DNA from: Bacteroidaceae bacterium
GTDB lineage: Bacteria > Bacteroidota > Bacteroidia > Bacteroidales > Bacteroidaceae
Reading direction: 5' to 3'
Length of the DNA: 40,278 bases
NCBI GenBank assembly: GCA_017633615.1
Contig: JAGBPB010000083.1
Coordinates: forward strand, 1-40,278
Shown here: piece after piece, positions 8,069 to 16,629 of the stretch
Numbering within the stretch: the stretch's first letter is position 1
Layout: every line of letters starts with the position of its first letter
Notes under the pieces: model-generated
Seen by the model: the letters and a program-made list of their open reading frames with translations, nothing else
Databases searched by the model: none
What the model was told of the DNA's origin: nothing
Program-made: the position numbers and the translations under genes

Positions 8069-9469
8069 CTATTTTTCGGCAAAAAGCCATGTGAACTCTT
8101 TAGAGAATGTGTTATTAAGAAGCGCTATATAAAAATTGCTTCCGGTATTCTGGTGGCCGCCGTCTCCGTAACTTACCAGCCTGATATCGGCATCAGAGTG
8201 TTCCTGCTTAAAAGACACGGCATTGGAGAAAGGCACTACCGTGTCATATTTGGAATGCAGCAGCACGATCTTATGAACAGGCTCCCAGCCTTTTACAAGA
8301 GAGTTTTCGCGTAGGGCTGCCATCAGGTCATCAAATCTGTCACCTGTAAACTGTTGGGTCCTGTTGTATGAATCCTCATCATTCAGGTATTCATACAGGT
8401 CTGATGACAACATTACGGACAGGTCTGCGCTAACCCCGTATGTGGTCCCAATCAGGTACTGGCTTTTTCTATGTGAAGGAAAGAGCGTCTGCATCTGCCC
8501 CGGAGAGTAGATTGTTCCGTCAGCGGCAGTCAATCCGTTTTCACACATCTTGTACAGTTCGGCTGCGATATCATCGGTAGTTTTCTCTTTCTTATCCAGC
8601 CATTCCATGATACCGGTATCAAGGAATTGCTTTGAGAAATAATCAGACAGCCGGTGCTGTTTCATGTGGGGATGGGTATCAACCATTCCCTTTACTATCA
8701 GCGCCAGAACCTGAGGCAAGGACAGACTCCCTTTGGTGTGTGATGTCTCTACGCCATCTGAATGGCCGTCATCCATGATATAATATCTGAGAGTCTCTAC
8801 CAGATCATATGGACCTCCGGCACAGAAACTTCCTGTAAAGTGCAATTCATTGTCAAGGCTGTTCTGCTCAATGTATTTGTGTGTTGCCAATGCCGCCGAG
8901 CCGCCTTGGGAATAACCGATGCAGATTGACTTCCAATCCGTGGAGAAGGGCAGGGCTTTAGCCAGACTTCTGTATATCTCCAATCCGTACTTTACGGCAT
9001 CGCAAACCTGTTGTGCTGTGAGTTGGTGAGCCAGATATGGATGAGAACGGTTGGCCGATATTCCGAAACCCTCATAATCGGGCATAATGACAAGACTCTG
9101 ACGCAACTGTGGAATGGCGGCGGCCTGCGGAAGCATATACATGAGCCAAGGGTCTTTCAGTATTGTTTTTGACTTGAGTAGGGAGGGAGACTCGTCGTTG
9201 GACGTTATGGTGATATGGCAGGCAATTATCAAAGACCTGATAAGGGCCGATGTATCCGCGTCAGTGGGGTTATAAGCCATAAGTGCCGACGAAAGTGTGA
9301 CAGGGTCTCCGTTTTCATCGACAGACGGATATGAGAAAGAGCAGAATATGGAACCTCCTTCCTGATAGTTCAGAATTTTATATTCAGGCTCCTGATAACC
9401 TTTATCAGGTTCTTGGATGCATGATATCAGGAATAACGGAATGAGCAATGTGGAAAGAATCTTTTTCAT
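8069..9469 (-). CDS. Lipoprotein alpha/beta-hydrolase, secretory lipase-like
   Basis: A 466-residue lipoprotein from the chosen ATG. The signal peptide ends in LISC with lipidated Cys17. The frame could begin at 9496, but those nine extra residues would spoil the signal peptide. The mature part is an alpha/beta-hydrolase with nucleophile Ser177 in GYSQGG, likely Asp399 in HSKYDTVVP and His429 in GDGGHQ. The overall pattern resembles fungal/bacterial secretory (LIP-type) lipases and esterases. The residues after Cys17 include acidic ones (IQEPD), which might favour surface export in Bacteroidota, but this is weak. Substrate unknown. It has its own promoter, divergent from the DUF2400 gene. Confidence 0.8.
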   Translation of the reverse strand: MKKILSTLLIPLFLISCIQEPDKGYQEPEYKILNYQEGGSIFCSFSYPSVDENGDPVTLSSALMAYNPTDADTSALIRSLIIACHITITSNDESPSLLKSKTILKDPWLMYMLPQAAAIPQLRQSLVIMPDYEGFGISANRSHPYLAHQLTAQQVCDAVKYGLEIYRSLAKALPFSTDWKSICIGYSQGGSAALATHKYIEQNSLDNELHFTGSFCAGGPYDLVETLRYYIMDDGHSDGVETSHTKGSLSLPQVLALIVKGMVDTHPHMKQHRLSDYFSKQFLDTGIMEWLDKKEKTTDDIAAELYKMCENGLTAADGTIYSPGQMQTLFPSHRKSQYLIGTTYGVSADLSVMLSSDLYEYLNDEDSYNRTQQFTGDRFDDLMAALRENSLVKGWEPVHKIVLLHSKYDTVVPFSNAVSFKQEHSDADIRLVSYGDGGHQNTGSNFYIALLNNTFSKEFTWLFAEK

Positions 9470-9493
9470 TAACGTCCTTGTGATTATATCACA

Positions 9494-9501
9494 CAAAGAT
9501 A
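9494..9501 (-). promoter_or_regulatory. Promoter -7 box for the lipoprotein hydrolase (TATCTTTG)
   Basis: CAAAGATA on the plus strand reads TATCTTTG on the minus strand, matching TAnnTTTG, 24 nt before the ATG at 9469. It lies 10 bp from the oppositely directed box at 9512-9519, giving an overlapping divergent promoter. Confidence 0.5.
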
Positions 9502-9511
9502 ATCATTTTTG

Positions 9512-9519
9512 TATTTTTG
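9512..9519 (+). promoter_or_regulatory. Promoter -7 box for the DUF2400 gene (TATTTTTG)
   Basis: The octamer fits TAnnTTTG and lies 22 nt before the ATG at 9542. A -33 TTTG at standard spacing was not evident. Confidence 0.5.
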
Positions 9520-9541
9520 CGGTTAATACAAATGGTAATAT

Positions 9542-10267
9542 ATGCTTGCCCACAATATTGTAAAACAGTTGAAAAAGGCTGCCGATGAGTTTGAGTGTTC
9601 GGGATTCATTGACTCGGATCCTGTGAGGTTCCCGCACCGTTACGCCCAGCGTCATGACATTGAGACATCGGCGTTCATATCGGCCTGGATGGCATACGGA
9701 AGCCGTAAGGTTTTCCTGAACGTGCTTGAAGGCCTGCACAGGATTATGGATGATGCAGGCGGACCTTACCGATATGTCACATCGGGATGCTGGCGTAATA
9801 TAAACGGAGAGGAGTGCCTTTACAGGTTTTATAAGTGGACCGATTTCAGGATGCTTTGTGAGCGGCTGGCCGGAATCTATTCACGTATGGACAGTCTGGA
9901 AGACCTGTTCATTCCCGACCAACCACTTGAGGCAGGAGTGCTTAACCTGTGCCGTGAGTTTGAGGGAGTAAACGGTATACCAGTGCCCGGCAGCACATCG
10001 GCCAACAAAAGGCTATATATGTTCCTAAGGTGGATGGTCCGCAAGGGGAGTCCCGTGGATTTGGGCATATGGACAAGTGTAAGCGCGGCGCAACTACTGG
10101 TACCGGTCGATACTCACGTTTATGCCGTAGCCAGGTCGCTGGGACTGACATCCAGAAGCAGTGCAGACCTTAAGGCAAGTGTTGAAATCACCGGTGAAAT
10201 GGCCGTAATATGGCCCGATGACCCCGCACGCGGCGACTTTGCGCTGTACGGCAGTCAGGTTATGTAG
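9542..10267 (+). CDS. TIGR02757/DUF2400 family protein
   Basis: A 241-residue soluble protein of the TIGR02757 (DUF2400) family, recognised from the N-terminal DPVRFPHRY segment, the SAFISAWMAYG region, and PVDTHVYAVARSLGL near 190-204. The last motif resembles the VDTHV segment of helix-hairpin-helix DNA glycosylases (endonuclease III fold), so a DNA-repair-related role is possible but unproven. The family is widespread and single-copy in Bacteroidetes. The 3' end overlaps the convergent CDF exporter gene by 8 bp, with no terminator between them. Confidence 0.83.
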   Translation: MLAHNIVKQLKKAADEFECSGFIDSDPVRFPHRYAQRHDIETSAFISAWMAYGSRKVFLNVLEGLHRIMDDAGGPYRYVTSGCWRNINGEECLYRFYKWTDFRMLCERLAGIYSRMDSLEDLFIPDQPLEAGVLNLCREFEGVNGIPVPGSTSANKRLYMFLRWMVRKGSPVDLGIWTSVSAAQLLVPVDTHVYAVARSLGLTSRSSADLKASVEITGEMAVIWPDDPARGDFALYGSQVM

Positions 10268-11180
10268 GAGTCTCGGTCTCCTTGGGCTCCATGTGAATGG
10301 CTATATGGGTGTTTTGTCCGAATTTTTCCTTTAACTGGTTCTCTATGGAGTCAGCGTGGTCATGCGCTTTTGCCAGGGTTATGTCTCCGTTCATGAGTAT
10401 GTGAAGCTCTATGGCGTAGCGGTTGCCGATACGGCGGGTACGCAGGTCATGCGGGGCGATGACATCGGGCTCGGACTGCGCTATCTGCATTATCTCGTCT
10501 TCAACTTCATCGGGCAGGGAGTGTTCAAGCAGATCCCTCATGCCCTGAAGTATAAGCTCTACTGCAACCTTTACGATGAACGCGCCGACTACGATTGAGG
10601 CTACGGGATCAAGGACCGCCCAACGCTTGCCGAGCAGTACGGCACCGCCTATGCCTACGGCCGTGCCGATTGACGAGAGGGCGTCGCTGCGATGATGCCA
10701 GGCGTTGGCTTCAAGGGCAGGAGAGTTCATCTTTCTGGCTTTGTGTATGGTGTAACGGTAGGTGAGTTCCTTAAGCAGTATCGAGATGAGGGCGGCCCAG
10801 AGTGCAAGCATACCCGGTGTTTCAAGCTCTTCTCCGTTGAGCCATGCTATTATGCGCTGTGCACCGTTGCTGAATATGCCGACCGCGACGATGAGCAGGG
10901 CAATACCGATTATGGTGAGCGCAAGCGTCTCGTATTTGCCGTGTCCGTAATCGTGTGACTTGTCCTGAGGCTTGCCGCTTATATATACGAATATCAGTAC
11001 TATCACATCGGTCACGAAATCAGACAGCGAGTGAACTGCATCGGCTATCATGGCGGCACTGTGGCCAAGGATTCCCGCCACGAACTTGAATGCCAGAAGA
11101 ATGACATTCACGGCTCCGCCAACCAATGTCACCTTGTAAATATTTTTCTGCCTATCTTGCTCGTTTTGCCCAATATTCAT
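10260..11180 (-). CDS. Cation diffusion facilitator family transporter
   Basis: A CDF-family metal/proton antiporter of 306 residues from the ATG at 11180. It has six predicted transmembrane helices. Metal-site motifs are visible in TM2 (AVHSLSD) and TM5 (WHHRSDA), the usual HxxxD-type pairs. A C-terminal cytoplasmic ferredoxin-like domain (about 215-300, with DLRTRRIG) completes it. Such proteins export Zn2+, Fe2+, Mn2+ or similar ions; the metal cannot be read here. The longer frame to 11264 is rejected because it crosses the divergent promoter. Overlaps the DUF2400 gene tail to tail and is divergent from the GT2 gene. Confidence 0.92.
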   Translation of the reverse strand: MNIGQNEQDRQKNIYKVTLVGGAVNVILLAFKFVAGILGHSAAMIADAVHSLSDFVTDVIVLIFVYISGKPQDKSHDYGHGKYETLALTIIGIALLIVAVGIFSNGAQRIIAWLNGEELETPGMLALWAALISILLKELTYRYTIHKARKMNSPALEANAWHHRSDALSSIGTAVGIGGAVLLGKRWAVLDPVASIVVGAFIVKVAVELILQGMRDLLEHSLPDEVEDEIMQIAQSEPDVIAPHDLRTRRIGNRYAIELHILMNGDITLAKAHDHADSIENQLKEKFGQNTHIAIHMEPKETETPT

Positions 11181-11203
11181 TACACTATTTTTTTTACACG
11201 TCA

Positions 11204-11211
11204 CAAAAATA
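11204..11211 (-). promoter_or_regulatory. Promoter -7 box for the CDF exporter (TATTTTTG)
   Basis: CAAAAATA on the plus strand reads TATTTTTG on the minus strand, 23 nt before the ATG at 11180. It is two bases from the opposing box at 11214-11221. Confidence 0.5.
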
Positions 11212-11213
11212 AT

Positions 11214-11221
11214 TACTTTTG
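11214..11221 (+). promoter_or_regulatory. Promoter -7 box for the GT2 gene (TACTTTTG)
   Basis: The octamer fits TAnnTTTG and lies 20 nt upstream of the GT2 ATG. With its neighbour it forms an almost symmetrical 18-bp element (11204-11221). Confidence 0.5.
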
Positions 11222-11241
11222 CAAAACTACGTGCACTTTTA

Positions 11242-12129
11242 ATGGAAGCTTTGTCGATACTCATACCGGTCTACAACTGGGATTGCACTCAATTAATTAA
11301 AGACCTTCATTTTCAGGGCCTTGTGCTGGGTATTCCATATGAAATAATTGTGGCCGATGATTGCTCTAAAGAAAAGGAATTGCAGGAGAAAAGTCGTCTG
11401 GTCGCTGAAACCCATGAGAATTGCCGTTATTTTGCTTTACCGCACAACATAGGTCGTGCTGCAATCCGTAATTTCATGGCAGACAAATCCCGGTATGACA
11501 AGTTGTTGTTTATGGACTGTGACGGAGAAGTGGGTGATAAGAACTTTCTTAAGAACTATATGGAGGCTTCCTCAAAGGCTGATGTGATATGTGGTGGAGT
11601 AGCTCATTCCGTTGCCAACACCGAGGTGGGCTCGGAACTGCGATATGCATATGAAAAGAATGCCGATGCAAACCGTTCGGCCAAGATTCGTAATCTCACT
11701 CCGTATGCAAGGTTCCTTTCCACGGCATTCCTTATTGACAGGAAGTCTTTCATGAAAGTCCGGTTTGATGAGTCGTATATAAGATACGGCTACGAGGATG
11801 TCCAGTTTGGATATGAACTTGAGAAACATTACATAAGTATCCTTCACATAGATAATCCCATAATACAGTTGGGCCTGGATACAAACGATGTTTTCCTTGA
11901 AAAGAGCAGGCATGCGGTCGTAAATGCTTTTGAGCATCAGGAGGGACTGGGTGACAGTTCAACTCTTTTGAACCATTACAGGAGAGTTAAAAACTTTGGT
12001 CTAAGATGGTTGTTCAGGATTATCTGGGCATTTAGTAATAAAAGAATGGAGAAAAACCTGCTTGGCCCAAAGCCGTCACTCAGAGTGTTTTCCCTATATA
12101 AACTGTGTTATATCTGTACACTTAAATAA
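11242..12129 (+). CDS. Glycosyltransferase family 2 protein
   Basis: A 295-residue GT-A fold glycosyltransferase. The N-terminus SILIPVYNWD and the strand EIIVADDCS are typical of GT2. A DxD-type metal-binding site is seen as MDCDGEV at about 90-96, and an ED motif (YGYEDVQFGYEL) lies near 180. There is no transmembrane anchor. GT2 enzymes transfer a sugar from a nucleotide donor; donor and acceptor are unknown. It precedes rarA by 3 bp and probably shares its transcript. It is likely involved in surface polysaccharide or glycan assembly, but nothing else nearby is a polysaccharide locus. Confidence 0.88.
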   Translation: MEALSILIPVYNWDCTQLIKDLHFQGLVLGIPYEIIVADDCSKEKELQEKSRLVAETHENCRYFALPHNIGRAAIRNFMADKSRYDKLLFMDCDGEVGDKNFLKNYMEASSKADVICGGVAHSVANTEVGSELRYAYEKNADANRSAKIRNLTPYARFLSTAFLIDRKSFMKVRFDESYIRYGYEDVQFGYELEKHYISILHIDNPIIQLGLDTNDVFLEKSRHAVVNAFEHQEGLGDSSTLLNHYRRVKNFGLRWLFRIIWAFSNKRMEKNLLGPKPSLRVFSLYKLCYICTLK

Positions 12130-12132
12130 TAT

Positions 12133-13404
12133 ATGCAGCCGTTAGCCGAAAGAATGAGGCCCAGGTCTCTTGATGAATATGTAGGGCAGACTCATCTGGT
12201 CGGTCCCGGTGCTGTTTTGCGCCGAATGATTGACTCCGGAAGGCTTTCGTCATTCATTCTGTGGGGGCCTCCGGGTACAGGAAAGACCACCCTGGCTCAG
12301 ATTGTGGCCACTAAACTGGAACTGCCGTTCAGTACGCTCAGTGCCGTTACGGCAGGCGTCAAGGAGGTGCGTGAGGTGATAGACCGTGCCCGCAGTAACC
12401 CCCTTTTCCATACCAAGGGCAGTCCCATACTTTTCATCGATGAAATCCACCGTTTCAACAAGGCGCAGCAGGATTCTCTGCTGGGTGCGGTTGAACGCGG
12501 CGATATTACACTTATAGGCGCTACAACAGAGAATCCTTCATTTGAGGTGATACGGCCGTTGCTGTCACGTATGCAGGTTTATGTGCTCAACTCGCTTGAA
12601 AAAGATGACCTGCTGAAACTGCTGGACCGTGCCATAAAGACCGATACCATACTTAAGCAACGTAACATAGAATTGCGTGAAACAACGGCTATCCTGCGTT
12701 TCTCGGGTGGCGATGCCCGCAAGCTGCTCAACATACTGGAGCTTGTAGTTGAGGCCGACAATTCCGATGATAAGATAATAATCACCGATGAAATCGTCAA
12801 TGAGCGCCTGCAGCAGAACCCCTTGGCATATGACAAGGACGGCGAGATGCACTATGATATCATATCGGCTTTCATTAAGTCCATACGCGGCAGTGATCCT
12901 GATGCGGCGCTGTACTGGCTGGCCCGTATGGTGCAGGCAGGCGAGGATCCCGCTTTCATTGCCCGCCGTCTGGTTATATCTGCTGCCGAAGATGTAGGCC
13001 TGGCTAATCCAAATGCTCTGCTCCTGGCCAATGCCGCTTTTGATGCAGTAATGAAGATAGGATGGCCCGAGGGGCGTATTCCGCTGGCCGAGGCCACCGT
13101 CTACCTGGCAACAAGTCCCAAGAGCAATTCGGCATATATGGGCATAGCCAATGCATTGGCAAAGGTAGGAGAGACCGGTAACCTCCCGGTGCCTCTGCAT
13201 CTTCGAAATGCACCCACGTCACTGATGAAAGACCTGGGCTACGGCGAGGATTACAAATATGCCCATGATTTTGCCGGCAACTTTGTAAACCAGCAGTATC
13301 TGCCCGATGAAATCAAGGACGCCCGTTTCTGGGAACCCCAGAACAATCCCCAGGAAGAGAAGATCAAGGAGCGTATGGATGCGCTATGGGGTCATTCCGG
13401 CTGA
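12133..13404 (+). CDS. rarA: Replication-associated recombination protein A (RarA/MgsA) AAA+ ATPase
   Basis: A 423-residue AAA+ ATPase acting at stalled replication forks. The family hallmark [11 protein letters not shown] is at 9-19. Walker A is GPPGTGKTT (45-53), Walker B is [10 protein letters not shown] (about 98-107), sensor 1 is GATTENPSF, and the arginine-finger region [10 protein letters not shown] follows. The C-terminal tetramerisation region includes [15 protein letters not shown] and the DVGLANP segment typical of RarA/WRNIP1. The start is 3 bp after the GT2 stop. The 3' end overlaps the convergent T9SS plug gene by 13 bp. Confidence 0.95.
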   Translation: MQPLAERMRPRSLDEYVGQTHLVGPGAVLRRMIDSGRLSSFILWGPPGTGKTTLAQIVATKLELPFSTLSAVTAGVKEVREVIDRARSNPLFHTKGSPILFIDEIHRFNKAQQDSLLGAVERGDITLIGATTENPSFEVIRPLLSRMQVYVLNSLEKDDLLKLLDRAIKTDTILKQRNIELRETTAILRFSGGDARKLLNILELVVEADNSDDKIIITDEIVNERLQQNPLAYDKDGEMHYDIISAFIKSIRGSDPDAALYWLARMVQAGEDPAFIARRLVISAAEDVGLANPNALLLANAAFDAVMKIGWPEGRIPLAEATVYLATSPKSNSAYMGIANALAKVGETGNLPVPLHLRNAPTSLMKDLGYGEDYKYAHDFAGNFVNQQYLPDEIKDARFWEPQNNPQEEKIKERMDALWGHSG

Positions 13405-14633
13405 AGCGTGCTGATAAGGCGGTCATAGCGTGAGCCGCGCTGGCGATAGTATAGCAGGATAAGATATTCGTTTTTTGTTTCGTACCAGTCTCCTTCGGTT
13501 GGTTTTGTCCGGCCGTCTGTTTCTCCGTCCGGTACCCATATGTATTGGTAATCATATGCTCCCATCTTGAGGAGTATGGTAGCCTGATAGCTTTTATCGG
13601 TCTCATTATATTTCATTTCATAGCGTGAGGTCAGGTTTCCCCCGCTGAAATGACCGGAAACATAGAGTTTGCCGCCTGTAAGCCGCTCGCTTGCAAGATT
13701 AAAGTGCACAAACAGGTAATCGGCCTCGGTATCGCTGTCGGTTGCCTGGTTATAGCGAACAAGATAACGGCCGTTGTGGTCAAAATCATATTTGTAGGCA
13801 TGTCGGCGTGTATCTTGCATAAGTGTGGCATGATAGAACGGGTCATGGAAACTGATACGGTCCACATTCTTGAAATAGTCATACATGTTGACCACCTCGA
13901 AGCGGCGGAATTCATTGCCTGCCGTAAAAATTAGTTCACGGCAATGCTCGTATGTGAACTTGTTTCCGGCATCGTAGGTGGGAGCGGGGTTCCGGACCAG
14001 ATTGTCAGTCCTGCGGTTCTGCATTACAACCGTATACAGTTCCCTGGAAGGATCCCTTACGGTAAGACTGCCATAATTAACGGTAAGGTCAAGTTGCTGG
14101 TGTGAATCATGTGCGTCAACATCGGTATTGCCGCTAACAGTGCAGGATAAAAGTTTTTTCCCTTCCGATAAGCAGAACCTGAAGTATGCCACCTCATGGT
14201 CATCTTCGCGTATTGAGAGCCTGTAGTTGCCTGACAATTTAAGTCTTACCTCATTGTTTGGTATTGTAAGACGATAGTGTGTGTAGTCAAATGTAGTGTT
14301 GATTGAGTTTTCCCAGTCATCTATGGTTTCATCGTTGAATCCGTCAAGATAATCTGACTCAAGGATATCGGATGGTTGCCATTGGGCATCACAATGCTGT
14401 ATGTGATATGTAAAGCGGTGGTACTCGTGTGACATCTCGTCAAACGAAAACTCTATGGTTGCATCTGATGCCATATCCACAACGGGAGGTTTTTCCCAAT
14501 CGTTGTCTACAATCATGCGCAGGGTGTTTATCCTGTCGGTTGTACTCCCGAACCATTGAGCCTTTGATACCGGTGACACTACTGTCAGTATCAGGAACAA
14601 ACAACCTTTTGCTATGTTTGCAAATATTTTCAT
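13392..14633 (-). CDS. Type IX secretion system plug protein (DUF5103)
   Basis: A 413-residue secreted protein with a signal peptide at about 1-25 ending SKAQ. Recognisable DUF5103 features are the N-terminal strand pattern around TYHIQHCDAQWQPSD, a middle GNYRLSI/YFRFCLSE region, and the C-terminal Ig-like strand pair ending YEMKYNETDKSYQATILLK. DUF5103 proteins include the Plug, which closes the periplasmic side of the giant SprA/Sov translocon in the type IX secretion system. Its presence suggests a T9SS or remnant elsewhere in the genome; no other T9SS gene is here. It overlaps rarA tail to tail by 13 bp. An inverted repeat lies in its upstream region. Confidence 0.83.
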   Translation of the reverse strand: MKIFANIAKGCLFLILTVVSPVSKAQWFGSTTDRINTLRMIVDNDWEKPPVVDMASDATIEFSFDEMSHEYHRFTYHIQHCDAQWQPSDILESDYLDGFNDETIDDWENSINTTFDYTHYRLTIPNNEVRLKLSGNYRLSIREDDHEVAYFRFCLSEGKKLLSCTVSGNTDVDAHDSHQQLDLTVNYGSLTVRDPSRELYTVVMQNRRTDNLVRNPAPTYDAGNKFTYEHCRELIFTAGNEFRRFEVVNMYDYFKNVDRISFHDPFYHATLMQDTRRHAYKYDFDHNGRYLVRYNQATDSDTEADYLFVHFNLASERLTGGKLYVSGHFSGGNLTSRYEMKYNETDKSYQATILLKMGAYDYQYIWVPDGETDGRTKPTEGDWYETKNEYLILLYYRQRGSRYDRLISTLQPE

Positions 14634-14673
14634 ATCAATATAATAACGTACTATAGGCAGGGCTTATTGTTAC

Positions 14674-14700
14674 TTGTTGCACACTATTATTATGCAACAA
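14674..14700. promoter_or_regulatory. Inverted repeat TTGTTGCA-N11-TGCAACAA, possible operator
   Basis: A perfect 8-bp dyad (14674-14681 and 14693-14700) lies 41 bp upstream of the T9SS plug ATG and about 125 bp upstream of the acetyltransferase. No T tract follows, so it is more likely a binding site for a dimeric regulator than a terminator. Confidence 0.4.
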
Positions 14701-14789
14701 TGGATGGTCTGGTTAAACGGGGTTGTGGGTTTATTTTCCAAAAGTATTGTTTTAACGGCAATGAATCAAATTATACCGTTTTTTTTGTG

Positions 14790-14797
14790 TAGGTTTG
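14790..14797 (+). promoter_or_regulatory. Promoter -7 box for the acetyltransferase-esterase operon (TAGGTTTG)
   Basis: The octamer fits TAnnTTTG, 26 nt before the ATG at 14824, within an AT-rich stretch. Confidence 0.45.
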
Positions 14798-14823
14798 CGT
14801 ATCTGTAATCAATTATTGACCGA

Positions 14824-15420
14824 ATGACCAGAAAAGAAGAACTGGAACAGAATCCTGCATTGCAGGATGAACTGAAGCGCATGATGAGCGGAAAGCCTTA
14901 TGATGCGCATACACCGGAGATGTATGCATGGCGTGATGAGGTTAAGAAACTTTTGCGTCGCCTCAATATAACAGAGTATCATGATGACACAATGTCTGCT
15001 ATAACCCGTGAATTATTGCCCAATTCGGCTCCGGATGTATATGTGGAACCTCCATTCTATTGTGATTACGGTAATCTTATATATGCAGGTGAGGGGGTAT
15101 TCATAAACTTTGGATGTACTATACTGGATGGCGGTGGAGTATATATTGGAAAAGGAACCCTGATAGCTCCCGGTGTGGAGATTTACACTGCCGAGCATCC
15201 CGTTAAGGCTGCTGAACGTGACGAGTGGGAGAACTGCCGTCCTGTTCATATAGGTGAGAGGTGTTGGATAGGTGGCCATTCCACCATATGTCCGGGTGTT
15301 ACTATAGGAGACCGTACCGTGATAGGCGCAGGGAGCGTGGTTGTTCGTGATATCCCGTCAGACTGCGTGGCGGTAGGTAATCCGTGCCGTGTAATCAAGC
15401 ATATTCCAGATAATAAATAA
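14824..15420 (+). CDS. Sugar O-acetyltransferase (maltose/galactoside acetyltransferase-like, left-handed beta-helix)
   Basis: A 198-residue hexapeptide-repeat acetyltransferase. The N-terminal Mac domain (KRMMSGKPYDAHTPEM) is followed by a left-handed beta-helix of I/V-G-x4 repeats (IGERCWIGGHSTICPGV, IGDRTVIGAGSVV). The conserved catalytic His is in TAEHP, and the C-terminus has the typical NPCRVIK. Relatives acetylate sugars with acetyl-CoA in the cytoplasm. It is followed after 15 bp by a secreted esterase, probably on the same transcript, so both genes may concern acetylated sugars from hemicellulose; that link is inference. Confidence 0.9.
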   Translation: MTRKEELEQNPALQDELKRMMSGKPYDAHTPEMYAWRDEVKKLLRRLNITEYHDDTMSAITRELLPNSAPDVYVEPPFYCDYGNLIYAGEGVFINFGCTILDGGGVYIGKGTLIAPGVEIYTAEHPVKAAERDEWENCRPVHIGERCWIGGHSTICPGVTIGDRTVIGAGSVVVRDIPSDCVAVGNPCRVIKHIPDNK

Positions 15421-15435
15421 CCAAATATCAAGCTT

Positions 15436-16557
15436 ATGAAAAAGATTCTGACATTGGTCACTTTGGTGACGTTTCTAGCTGCTCCGGCATTAGCTCAGGA
15501 GCTGAACAATTTCAGTCGTGGCAGACAACAGGTTAAATCACCCGAAATCAATGGTGAAAAGGTGACTTTCCGTCTTAACGCCAATTATGCTACACAGGTG
15601 AGTCTGCAGGGCAATTGGATGGAGAATGGGAACCAGCCCATGCAGAAAGGCCAGAACGGTGTATGGGAGATTACTATTGACACTCCTTCTCCTGAAATCT
15701 ACACCTACAACTTTGTTGTTGACGGCGTATCGGTGAACGATCCCCAGAACTATATGGTACAGCGTGACGGAACCCGTTACCTGAATATGCTGATGGTGCC
15801 CGGAGAGCGCTCGGAGAACTATTTTGAGGCTAATCAGCGTGGTACAGTAACATACCGCTGGTATGACAGCAAGATACTGGGTATAAACCGCCGTGTGACC
15901 GTCTATACTCCTTACGGATATGAAACCAGCGGCAAGAAATACCCGGTGCTGTACTTGCTTCACGGCGCAGGCGGTGATGAGGAGGCCTGGACATCAATGG
16001 GCCGTACCGCACAGATTCTGGACAACCTGATTGAGAAGGGACTGGCTCAGCCTATGATCGTTGTCATGCCTAACGGTAATCCCGGACAGCAGGCTGCACA
16101 GCCTCTGGGCCTGCCTGAGAAACAGATTGACCGCCGTGATCCAGCCATGGCCGATGCATACGTAAAGAGTCTCTGCACCGAGATTGTGCCGTTCATAGAG
16201 AAGAACTTCCGCGTAATTGCCAAGCCTGAGTCACGCGCCATTGCAGGTCTGTCAATGGGTGGTGGCCACACCATCACCGCAACAAACCTGTATCCCGCCA
16301 TGTTTGATTGGATCTGCCCGTTGTCGGCAGCCGGCAGCTCTACCGCCGAGCAGATAACAGCCCTCAAGAAGGCAGGTGTAAAGCTCTACTTCCTGGCTTG
16401 CGGTACCAGTGATTTCCTGTGGGAAAACTCCGTTACACTTGACAAGACCATGACTGACTGCGGTCTTGAGCATACCTTCTATAAGTCCGACGGCGGTCAC
16501 GTGTGGGCTAACTGGCGCCTGTATCTGAACACGTTTGCTCCTCTGCTGTTCAAATAA
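15436..16557 (+). CDS. Secreted esterase, feruloyl/acetyl-xylan esterase-like (PF00756)
   Basis: A 373-residue secreted alpha/beta-hydrolase. Residues 1-21 are a signal peptide (ALAQ). A CBM48/E-set-like beta-sandwich occupies about 35-120 (VSLQGNWMENGN... is its glycogen-binding-like core). The PF00756 esterase domain follows. The likely triad is Ser273 in GLSMGGGHT, Asp326 in CGTSDF and His355 in GGHVW. The protein is a paralogue of the product of 198-1370; both resemble xylan-debranching esterases of Prevotella. It follows the acetyltransferase gene by 15 bp and ends before a strong hairpin. Substrate not determinable from sequence alone. Confidence 0.88.
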   Translation: MKKILTLVTLVTFLAAPALAQELNNFSRGRQQVKSPEINGEKVTFRLNANYATQVSLQGNWMENGNQPMQKGQNGVWEITIDTPSPEIYTYNFVVDGVSVNDPQNYMVQRDGTRYLNMLMVPGERSENYFEANQRGTVTYRWYDSKILGINRRVTVYTPYGYETSGKKYPVLYLLHGAGGDEEAWTSMGRTAQILDNLIEKGLAQPMIVVMPNGNPGQQAAQPLGLPEKQIDRRDPAMADAYVKSLCTEIVPFIEKNFRVIAKPESRAIAGLSMGGGHTITATNLYPAMFDWICPLSAAGSSTAEQITALKKAGVKLYFLACGTSDFLWENSVTLDKTMTDCGLEHTFYKSDGGHVWANWRLYLNTFAPLLFK

Positions 16558-16573
16558 CAGACTTGCACATTAG

Positions 16574-16614
16574 AAACAGTCCCTATTGCACGGTTTCGCG
16601 CAGTAGGGACTGTT
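16574..16614. terminator. Strong hairpin between convergent esterase and GT4 genes
   Basis: AACAGTCCCTA (16575-16585) pairs perfectly with TAGGGACTGTT (16604-16614). The stem extends inward by about four further pairs, one of them G-T. It stands between two convergent stop codons (16557 and 16630). The T tract after it is weak on both sides, so termination efficiency is uncertain. Confidence 0.75.
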
Positions 16615-16629
16615 CTTATTGTGCTTATT

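Noticed and set aside
12565..13200. Long open frame (211 codons) on the minus strand within rarA.
   Set aside because: It is antisense to a well-recognised AAA+ ATPase, with no family resemblance and no start context.
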